NCBI GenBank assembly: GCA_903863885.1
Contig: CAIPEB010000511.1
Span: 1 to 32,589, forward strand
Direction of reading: 5' to 3'
DNA from: an uncultured Planctomycetaceae bacterium
GTDB lineage: Bacteria > Planctomycetota > Planctomycetia > Pirellulales > Pirellulaceae
Length of the DNA: 32,589 nucleotides
The notes beneath the pieces are model-generated. The model saw only the letters and a program-made list of their open reading frames with translations. It searched no databases and was not told where the DNA came from. A program made the translations under genes and the position numbers. Each line of letters begins with the position of its first letter. Positions within the stretch are counted from its first letter, which is position 1. This document shows positions 1 through 6,779 of the stretch, in pieces.

Positions 1-111
1 GTCTCGTTGAGTCCGGTGTTTTTTTTAGTTCTGCAAATGGACCTGAGCTGCGTGCTTCGTTCTTGAAATGTCGTGCCTCGGAGTCAGCAAATTTCTGTCT
101 CTTCTGTGTGC

Positions 112-128
112 CACTGGCTCTGCCAGTG
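112..128 (+). repeat. REP-like palindrome, pair 1 left copy
   Basis: Perfect 7-bp inverted repeat CACTGGC / GCCAGTG around a TCT loop, preceded by GTGTGC. The same palindrome occurs at 219-235, 9550-9566 and 9647-9663. The asymmetric flank (GTGTGC on the left in this copy) gives it an orientation, called plus here. Confidence 0.85.
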
Positions 129-218
129 AAATAGGGCATTATGCGCGAGAGTGCTGACAGCATGCCTGCCGGCTTACTGTTGCACTGGGTGCTTCAGGCC
201 ATTGGCAAGGCGTGTTTC

Positions 219-235
219 CACTGGCACAGCCAGTG
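219..235 (-). repeat. REP-like palindrome, pair 1 right copy
   Basis: Perfect inverted repeat CACTGGC / GCCAGTG around an ACA loop. Its flank (CCACAC on the right) resembles the GTGTGC flank of the 112-128 copy read on the opposite strand. The two copies therefore form a head-to-head pair spanning about 124 bp, as in REPIN-type elements. Confidence 0.85.
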
Positions 236-297
236 CCACACAATTGGCAGTAGGTGCTGTGTCTTGTCATGGCCAGTGCCGAGCATTTGCGCATTTG

Positions 298-321
298 TCC
301 GTGGCCATCCGTGGCCTCTTC
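298..321 (-). repeat. CCACGGAT-type dispersed repeat, copy 1
   Basis: On the minus strand this reads GAAGAGGCCACGGAT followed by GGCCACGGA. The first 15 bases are identical to 4244-4258, and 21 of 24 bases match over 4244-4267. It lies just past the end of the NIPSNAP gene. Confidence 0.6.
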
Positions 322-341
322 GTTCTCCATGAAGCACTTCG

Positions 342-1109
342 CTATTTCAGCGGCGAGTAATCCGTCGCCTTCAGGAATTCGGATTTCACTCCGTCCTGGA
401 CCGTGAGCGACCCGCCCGCTTTGTCTTCGGAGGCCTTCTTTGCTGCTACCCAGGCGGGATCCTGCCGGAACTTGTCGAACGAGGCCTTCGCGGCGTCCGC
501 GCTCTTGTGGGCCAGCATGTAGACCAGCGTGTTGCCGGCACCGGTCTGGCCGTCGATCGGAGTGAGGTACACCAGATTGGTCATGCCGTGCTTCTCGAAC
601 AGTTTGAGCGTGTGGTCGCGGAAGCGTGCGAGCAGGTTCTCGAGTTTTCCGGGCGAGGCCGTGTAGGTGCGCAGCTCAAACGCCCTTTCTCCGGGAGCAC
701 CCGGCGCGATGCTGGGCGAAAAATCGGTGGATTTCAGCTGCACGGACTCGATCTTCGTCACCAGCGGACCGTTCGCTTCGGTCTTGGCTTTGACTTCCTT
801 CCATTGCGGGTCTTCACCGAATTCCTTCCAGGATTTCTCGCGGGCTTCGCGGCTGGGGAACGAGATCAGGTAGACGAGCTTGTTGTCCTTGTTGTCGACC
901 GGAACCCAGTACCCGATGTTCGTGATCCCGTGCTTCTCGAACAGCTTCAGCGTGTGATTGCGGAACCTCGCGTGCAGATCGTCCAGGCGTCCCGCCGGCG
1001 CATAATACGTTCGCAGTTCGTACACAGTGGACTCCTTGGTATCCGCGGCCCAGACGCTGAGGCTGCTCAGCCATAACGTGACCGCCAGAAGGCTCATCTT
1101 CTTGATCAT
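342..1109 (-). CDS. Secreted protein with two NIPSNAP domains
   Basis: This 255-residue protein has a signal peptide (about 1-21, ending VWA before ADTKE) and two tandem copies of the NIPSNAP fold, roughly 28-125 and 140-245. The copies share a clear pattern: V/AFELRTYxAxxGxLxxLxARFRxHTLKLFEKHG, then LVY, then a DPxW motif near each end. NIPSNAP domains are small dimeric alpha/beta barrels of the ABM type and their biochemical role is poorly defined. The close resemblance of the halves suggests internal duplication, so one chain may mimic a dimer. The ATG is preceded by GGGAGAG at a fair distance. It lies 116 bp downstream of the glycosidase gene on the same strand and may be cotranscribed with it. 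The family call is firm; the function is unknown. Confidence 0.88.
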   Translation of the reverse strand: MIKKMSLLAVTLWLSSLSVWAADTKESTVYELRTYYAPAGRLDDLHARFRNHTLKLFEKHGITNIGYWVPVDNKDNKLVYLISFPSREAREKSWKEFGEDPQWKEVKAKTEANGPLVTKIESVQLKSTDFSPSIAPGAPGERAFELRTYTASPGKLENLLARFRDHTLKLFEKHGMTNLVYLTPIDGQTGAGNTLVYMLAHKSADAAKASFDKFRQDPAWVAAKKASEDKAGGSLTVQDGVKSEFLKATDYSPLK

Positions 1110-1225
1110 GGTGTTGCTCTCCCTCGGGTTTTCCGCATCAAAAGACGTTGTTACAGAACGATACAGCTTCCGCCACGATGATAACGCCGCGGGGCGAGTT
1201 GTCCAACTCTCGGCGCAAAGGGTTG

Positions 1226-4210
1226 TTACTTGAGCAGGCGAGCTTCCGCCCAGTCCGCGTGATCCGCGCCGAAATTGCCCATGTCATCGACGATCAGCTC
1301 AAGTGACTTGGCCCCTGAGACATCCACGTCAACAAAGACAGGTGCCTTGTCTCGCGTCATCAATTCCGATTGCCACTTGGATACGCCATCCAGGCGGACT
1401 TCGAATCTGATGGTGGGCGAAGTGTTCGAGTCGGCTCCGGCCCAACTCTGGAATCGTCGGAACTGGCCGTCGAGCGAGTACCGGATGTGCGACGGGGCAT
1501 GCGTGCCCAGTCCCCTGAGGAACCGGCGTCCAGCGATCGTCATCGGCTTTTCCCAGACGCTGCGGTTTTTCTGCAGAGTTCCCCAGCCTTGCTTGACGGT
1601 TACGGGGTCGATCGCATCGAGAAAAACCCCTTGGATTCGATCGACCGGCCGAGTCATCGGGTCTTTGCCGGCCGGTGCCGTCGCCACATCCTGCGGTTCC
1701 ATGAGCAGTACGCCATCCAGCGGAATCGTCTCCGGCTGTGGCAGACCGTTTTCCTCAATCTGCGGGCTTCCTGGCTTGTAAGCGCGAAGCCACGCAGAGA
1801 TCTTCTGGACGTCGGCCGTGACATATTGCTCGATGACGACCGCGTGTTCGCCCTTGGAAATGGGCACGCGAAGGAAGGTCCAGTGTTCCGGCGCCTGGAG
1901 AACCGTTGCGCTCCAGCCGGCCGCCGAACTGATTGTCTCCGCTTCGGCGTCTTTGTTGTCCAGCTTGACCGTTCCGATCGGTACGCCGGGCGATGTCTTG
2001 CCTTCATAAAGGACCAGTAGTTCCGCGCTCGGCGCCGCGACGCGAATGTCAGCCTTCAGGGCGAATCGAACGGCTGCGTCGGCATCTCCCACACGCGACG
2101 TCCAGTCCGGACCGAGTGCCGCCCCGCCCGGCGTGAATTGAATTCGCTCCAACCGGTGTTCGCACCGAGGAGCCTCGAGCGTCGGCCCGGTCGGTGGACT
2201 CGGCACAGCGGCAGACGGTTCGTCTCCGAGAGAGATCACGACCGTTTCATAGGGGTTCAGTTGGACCTTCAGCGTGTCGTTGAAGCTCAGGCCCTTAGCG
2301 CAACTTTGATGCTCGGGATACAGCCGAACGGCGGTCGCGTTTGAGAGTTCACGGGTGAACCCGAGTTGGCGGCTCAGCATGATCGAATAGCTTTGCGGCG
2401 CAACCCAGGGATTTCGCACGGCAATGAGTGCCTTATTTCCCTTGACGTGAGCATAGCCGTACGGTTCGCGCGGCATCGTTCCCGCATCGGTAAGATGTGG
2501 CAGGCTGCCGGTCTGCCATGACGGCGGCAGCAACGGCCGTGTGTTGGATAGCAGGTCCGCATTCTGCCGGGCCCAACGAAGGAGTGCAGCCAGCGATTTC
2601 CAGCGCGCGTCGTCCATGTACTTGGGATTTACATACAACGGAAGGAACATGTGGCCGCGCATGACAACCATCACGGCGTCGTTGAGCAGCGGATCGTTCG
2701 TCTGGTGGATAATGCCAAGCACTTCTTGTCCAACCGTTGGAACCGGAAGCAACTGGGCGCCCTGGAGGTTGAAGAAATCCCGTGCCGTCGTTCCGCTTTC
2801 GCGATAGACAGGGCAGGGGACTCGACCGACCGGCGAATCATCGCCGAACGTGCCGATTACCGAATTAACGTGGAACAGCCACCACGGGCTCGGGTTGTAA
2901 CCGAAACAGGTAGATTCCGCCCAGAGTTGCGGGTTCGCCTGCCGAGCGGCGGCCACTGCTTCAATCAGGCCTTCCGCGATTGCCTCCGATGACTCGGCCC
3001 CCGGCTCATGTCCGTGGTCCTTCTCGGTGCATTCCAGGTTGATGCCGTCGAGCTTGATGTGGCTGACACCGAACTTCGCCGCCATTTCGACGAGCGTCTC
3101 CCGAAACTTCGCGGAGTAACGTTTTCCGCCGAGGCAGAGCAGTCGCTGGGACTGGCCGTCCGCGCGCCGGATTGTGGTTGCCTCGAAGCCCTGGGACAGG
3201 GCCCAGTCGTTATCGAGGGCCTGCGGGTAGTAGCTGCTCGGGCTGATCCACAGACCCAATCGCGAGTTCATTTTCGCGGCTGCTTCCTGAAGCGGCTTGA
3301 ATCCGTCGGGGAACTGCTGGGCATCGATGCCCCACAGGGTCTTAGGATTCGACCAGCCCATGTCGATGCAGAACGTGTCGAAGGCAACTCCGTGCGCCTT
3401 GTACAGCCCGTCCTCAAACCTCTTCATCAGGCCCACGATATCGGTTTCGCGATACGGGACGGGTGATGTCCACCAACTGTTGTAGTTGACGTGAAAACCG
3501 TCCGGCTTGGGGCGGTTCAATTGGATGTACTCCTGGAAGCGGGCCAGTTCCTCGCCAGCCGCGGCCATACCGCGAATCGCCGTGCGTGTCTGGTACCACT
3601 CGCCCGGTCGCAGCTTCCTGCCCGGACGATGGGAGAGCAGCACGGCCCCGTCGGCGCAACGCGTCGCCGACACAGGGAACTCGATTCCCATGAACTGGCC
3701 GGTTACGAAAAACGGATGGCTCTGCGGGCCTTCGGCCAGAACGTATCGGTTGGACGCCTCGCCCGTGCCGTGCGTCCATGCCTCCTGCCCCTGCAGGTCA
3801 ACGCGGTCGAGCACGACCTCCTGAAGCAGCGGCGCAGCGGTTCCGTCGGCCGTACGCATGCGAGACCACCTGCGCAGCACGGACTCGCGAGCCGACCACT
3901 GCAGATACGACATGATTTCCAGATGGGTCGATGCGTCGAGTGGAATATCCGGATAACTGATCTCCCATGTGTTCTCACCGGACGACTTGGCCGTGCCGCC
4001 AATCGCTGCGACGCCTGCGATCTGACGGCCGTCGACGGTCAGCACCGGAGACTGCAGGGAAACCGTCATCACCTGGCCGTCGTTCTTGACCTGCAGCTGG
4101 CCCGCTTGAAACTCGAACGATGGCTGAGCGGCGGCCGCCGCCGTGCCTGCCGCCAGTACGATCATGATTGCCAAAGCCCAAGGCCGAAGCCGAATATCCG
4201 GTGGATTCAT
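1226..4210 (-). CDS. Secreted GH36/GH27-like glycosidase with C-terminal NPCBM domain
   Basis: The 994-residue product starts with a signal peptide (about 1-28). A beta-rich N-terminal domain (about 30-235) leads into a TIM-barrel region resembling clan GH-D alpha-galactosidases (about 240-560). Barrel landmarks are NYNSWW (242-247), FCIDMGW (280-286) and HIKLDG (384-389). Asp388 in the K-x-D motif matches the GH-D nucleophile position. GDDSP (456-460) may contribute the acid, but I cannot assign it with certainty. Residues about 862-994 form an NPCBM/NEW2 carbohydrate-binding module, including the RFLRGLGTHAPS motif. The likely role is release of alpha-linked galactose or a related sugar from polysaccharide outside the cytoplasm; the substrate is inferred from family only. 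The start has only a weak upstream GAGA. Confidence 0.85.
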   Translation of the reverse strand: MNPPDIRLRPWALAIMIVLAAGTAAAAAQPSFEFQAGQLQVKNDGQVMTVSLQSPVLTVDGRQIAGVAAIGGTAKSSGENTWEISYPDIPLDASTHLEIMSYLQWSARESVLRRWSRMRTADGTAAPLLQEVVLDRVDLQGQEAWTHGTGEASNRYVLAEGPQSHPFFVTGQFMGIEFPVSATRCADGAVLLSHRPGRKLRPGEWYQTRTAIRGMAAAGEELARFQEYIQLNRPKPDGFHVNYNSWWTSPVPYRETDIVGLMKRFEDGLYKAHGVAFDTFCIDMGWSNPKTLWGIDAQQFPDGFKPLQEAAAKMNSRLGLWISPSSYYPQALDNDWALSQGFEATTIRRADGQSQRLLCLGGKRYSAKFRETLVEMAAKFGVSHIKLDGINLECTEKDHGHEPGAESSEAIAEGLIEAVAAARQANPQLWAESTCFGYNPSPWWLFHVNSVIGTFGDDSPVGRVPCPVYRESGTTARDFFNLQGAQLLPVPTVGQEVLGIIHQTNDPLLNDAVMVVMRGHMFLPLYVNPKYMDDARWKSLAALLRWARQNADLLSNTRPLLPPSWQTGSLPHLTDAGTMPREPYGYAHVKGNKALIAVRNPWVAPQSYSIMLSRQLGFTRELSNATAVRLYPEHQSCAKGLSFNDTLKVQLNPYETVVISLGDEPSAAVPSPPTGPTLEAPRCEHRLERIQFTPGGAALGPDWTSRVGDADAAVRFALKADIRVAAPSAELLVLYEGKTSPGVPIGTVKLDNKDAEAETISSAAGWSATVLQAPEHWTFLRVPISKGEHAVVIEQYVTADVQKISAWLRAYKPGSPQIEENGLPQPETIPLDGVLLMEPQDVATAPAGKDPMTRPVDRIQGVFLDAIDPVTVKQGWGTLQKNRSVWEKPMTIAGRRFLRGLGTHAPSHIRYSLDGQFRRFQSWAGADSNTSPTIRFEVRLDGVSKWQSELMTRDKAPVFVDVDVSGAKSLELIVDDMGNFGADHADWAEARLLK

Positions 4211-4525
4211 GGTTGTCTCATTGAATCAGGAGTACTTGGAGCGGAAGAGGCCACGGATTTGCACGGATGAAACACGGATCAAGGCACTCTTCGGCATCCG
4301 GCACGTGGCCCGGTCAATTGCGTCACTATACAGCGCGAGACGCGGGTGCTGCACCATCGAGCCGCCGCGGGCCGGCTGCGCGGCAACGGGGCTTGGCTCG
4401 CCACGTTGCAATGAGCTAACGTATCTCGACGGGATTCAGAGACCGGACGCCGGGTACCGGTGGGTCGACCGCGGACGGATTTTGGTTTTGCTCCAAACTC
4501 GAGACTGTTTCGCACGGAGGAATCG
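4211..4525. other. Divergent intergenic region between glycosidase and tex
   Basis: This spacer separates two divergently transcribed genes, so it should carry both promoters. I see the three-fold CACGGAT repeat at 4244-4280 and a GGAGG ribosome binding site for tex at 4515-4519, but no convincing -35/-10 pair. The frame that opens upstream at 4460 is an in-frame extension of tex without its own ribosome binding site, and I treat it as untranslated leader. Confidence 0.55.
4244..4280 (+). repeat. CCACGGAT-type dispersed repeat, copy 2
   Basis: The heptamer CACGGAT occurs three times, at 4252-4258, 4262-4268 and 4273-4279, with spacings of 10 and 11 bp, about one helical turn. The left end (GAAGAGGCCACGGAT) is identical to the inverted copy near 307-321. 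From general knowledge, similar repeats are scattered through many planctomycete and verrucomicrobial genomes; their role is unknown. Confidence 0.65.
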
Positions 4526-6709
4526 ATGGACGGCGAGGCATTCAAGTGTTTTGATCCTGAGCGGGCGGTCTCGCAGGTCGCAGAGACGCTCGGCATCAAT
4601 CGGAATTCGGTCCGCGCAACCGTCGAGTTGCTCGACGCCGGAAACACGATTCCTTTCATTGCGAGGTATCGGAAGGAAGCGACGCAGAGTCTGAGCGAAC
4701 AGGCACTGCGGGATATCGACTCGCTGATGGCCAAGGCCCGCGAACTGGGGCAGCGGAAGGAGACAATCCTCAAGACGATTCAGCAGCAGGAGAAGCTGAC
4801 CGATGCCTTGCGCCGGCAGATCGAGAATTGCCAGGATCTCAAACAACTGGAAGAGATCTACCTCCCGTATCGGCCAAAACGCCGCACCCGCGCGACTGCG
4901 GCGCGAGAACGGGGGCTCGAACCGCTTGCCGAAATCCTGCTCCGCCAGGAGACGCTTCACCAGTCGCGGCGAGCTGTGCTGCAACCCTACGTATCGGCTG
5001 AGCTGGGCGTGCCGGACGAAGAGTCGGCCCTTGCCGGGGCGTGCGATATCGTTGCCGAAACGTGGGCCGACAACGCATCGGTGCGGCATGTCCTGCTGGA
5101 ACACGCGTCGGAAGCCGGCTACGTGTATTCGCGGGTGAAACGCGGCAAGGACGAACCGGCGAGCAAGTTCGAGATGTACTTCGAACACCAGGAGTTGTGC
5201 AAGAATGTCCCGTCGCACCGTTTTCTCGCAATGCGGCGCGGCGAGACAGAGGGCGTTCTTCGCGTCGGAATCCAGATCGATAGCGAAGCCATGCTGCGAC
5301 GGCTCAAGTCGCGGTTGCTTCAGAATCCGCGATTCGAGTTCCATTCCGACCTGTTGAAGACGGTGGACGACTGTTTTGAGCGACTGCTGTTTCCGGCGAT
5401 TGAATCGACCGTTTTGCAGGAGTTGAGGGAACGAGCCGAATCCGAAGCGATCGCCGTGTTCGCGAGAAATCTGCGAGAGTTGCTGCTGGCCGCGCCGGCG
5501 GGCGCACATTCGACGATCGGCATCGATCCGGGCTTTCGGACGGGCTGCAAGATTGCCGTCGTCGACGGCACGGGGAAGTTTCTTCACAACACCACGATTT
5601 ACCCGACCCCTCCGCGCAGCGATTTCGAGTCCTCGGCCGCCGTGCTTCGCGAGCTTATTGCGAAGTTTCAGGTCAGGTTCATCGCGATCGGCAACGGGAC
5701 CGCGTCGCGGGAAACGGACGCTTTCGTAACCAGGGTGCTTCGCGATGCAAAACTCGATGTCACCCGGGTCGTGGTCAGCGAATCCGGAGCATCGGTCTAT
5801 TCGGCGAGCGAACTCGCGGCCCGCGAGCATCCCGATCTGGACGTGACCGTCCGCGGGGCGCTGAGCATCGCCCGGCGTTTGCAGGATCCGCTGGCCGAGT
5901 TAGTGAAGATCGATCCGAAAGCCATCGGGGTCGGCCAGTACCAGCACGACGTAAACCAGACGGACCTGCGGAAATCGCTCGACGCCGAGGTCGAGTCGTG
6001 CGTGAATCTTGTCGGTGTCGATGTGAACATGGCGAGTGCCCCGCTCCTGTCGTACGTATCCGGCATCGGGCCGAAACTGGCCGAACGGATCGTTGCGTAT
6101 CGCGATGAACACGGCAGGTTCGAGAGTCGGAAGCAGCTTCGCGACGTGCCGAAACTCGGGGCAAACGCGTTTGAGCAATCGGCCGGTTTTCTCAGGATCC
6201 GGGACGCGGTTCAGCCGCTGGACAATTCCGCGGTCCATCCCGAGCGATATCAACTTGTGCAGAGAATGGCAGCGGACTTGAAAGTTACGACGAAGGAACT
6301 TGTCGGCAACGCAAGTCTGGCTGCGAAACTGAACGCGAAGGACTATGTAAGTGATGCCGTCGGGCTGCCGACCATTCAGGACATCCTCGCTGAGTTGGCC
6401 AAGCCAGGCCGGGACCCGCGCAGCGAGTTTCGCGCGGCCCGTTTCACGGAGGGCGTGAGTGAACTGAAAGATCTGCGCAAGGGCATGATGCTCGAGGGAT
6501 GCGTTACCAACGTCACGAAATTCGGCGCGTTCGTCGATATCGGCGTTCACCAGGACGGTCTCGTCCACATATCCGAATTGTCAAATACGTTCGTGAAAGA
6601 CCCGAGTGAAGTTGTCTCGGTTGGAGACGTTGTTCGCGTCAAGGTCCTGGACGTCGATCTGGATCGCAAGCGAATATCGCTGTCTCGCAAACAGGCGTCC
6701 GCTTCGTGA
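4526..6709 (+). CDS. tex: Tex family transcription accessory protein (S1 RNA-binding)
   Basis: The 727-residue product has the full Tex architecture. It has a helical N-terminal region with the FIARYRKE signature (44-51), and a YqgF/RNase H-like domain starting with IGIDPGFRTGCK (331-342). Next comes a helix-hairpin-helix segment containing SGIGPKLAERIVAYR, and a C-terminal S1 domain (about 650-720) with the typical GAFVDIGVHQDGLVHISELS run. Tex binds nucleic acid in the cytoplasm and is linked to transcription and RNA metabolism; it is related to eukaryotic Spt6. I chose the ATG at 4526 over the upstream frame opening at 4460 because GGAGG lies 6 nt before it and the protein then begins where the family does. 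Length is normal for Tex. It sits between two glycosidase genes with no evident functional link to them. Confidence 0.95.
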   Translation: MDGEAFKCFDPERAVSQVAETLGINRNSVRATVELLDAGNTIPFIARYRKEATQSLSEQALRDIDSLMAKARELGQRKETILKTIQQQEKLTDALRRQIENCQDLKQLEEIYLPYRPKRRTRATAARERGLEPLAEILLRQETLHQSRRAVLQPYVSAELGVPDEESALAGACDIVAETWADNASVRHVLLEHASEAGYVYSRVKRGKDEPASKFEMYFEHQELCKNVPSHRFLAMRRGETEGVLRVGIQIDSEAMLRRLKSRLLQNPRFEFHSDLLKTVDDCFERLLFPAIESTVLQELRERAESEAIAVFARNLRELLLAAPAGAHSTIGIDPGFRTGCKIAVVDGTGKFLHNTTIYPTPPRSDFESSAAVLRELIAKFQVRFIAIGNGTASRETDAFVTRVLRDAKLDVTRVVVSESGASVYSASELAAREHPDLDVTVRGALSIARRLQDPLAELVKIDPKAIGVGQYQHDVNQTDLRKSLDAEVESCVNLVGVDVNMASAPLLSYVSGIGPKLAERIVAYRDEHGRFESRKQLRDVPKLGANAFEQSAGFLRIRDAVQPLDNSAVHPERYQLVQRMAADLKVTTKELVGNASLAAKLNAKDYVSDAVGLPTIQDILAELAKPGRDPRSEFRAARFTEGVSELKDLRKGMMLEGCVTNVTKFGAFVDIGVHQDGLVHISELSNTFVKDPSEVVSVGDVVRVKVLDVDLDRKRISLSRKQASAS

Positions 6710-6779
6710 GCAGCCGTCGGGGATACTCAAGGCCGCGCGGTGTCAGCGATCGATGGCATTTGCCGTGGGAGGTCGAACG

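Larger units (their letters stand above)
1..341. other. Non-coding region with palindromic repeats
   Basis: No convincing gene is present. The short open frames here overlap one another on both strands and have no recognisable domain or good ribosome binding site. The stretch holds two CACTGGC-N3-GCCAGTG palindromes in opposite orientation, a further half-site (GGCCAGTG near 271-278) and a copy of a CCACGGAT-type repeat near 298-321. It lies downstream of the NIPSNAP gene, which is transcribed toward it. It therefore reads as a 3' intergenic region that has accumulated small dispersed repeats. Confidence 0.7.

Noticed and set aside
139-360. Small open frames in the first 360 bases
   Set aside because: They overlap each other and the palindromic repeats, and show no domain or translation signal.
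4460-4525. Extended N-terminus for Tex
   Set aside because: There is no ribosome binding site, the residues are not family-like, and GGAGG precedes the ATG at 4526.
4436-5830. A 464-residue open frame on the minus strand
   Set aside because: It is antisense to tex, which is certain.
6606-6779. Extended N-terminus for the 900-residue glycosidase overlapping the end of tex
   Set aside because: The signal peptide and GGGAGG support the start at 6780; the extension reads the tex gene out of frame.
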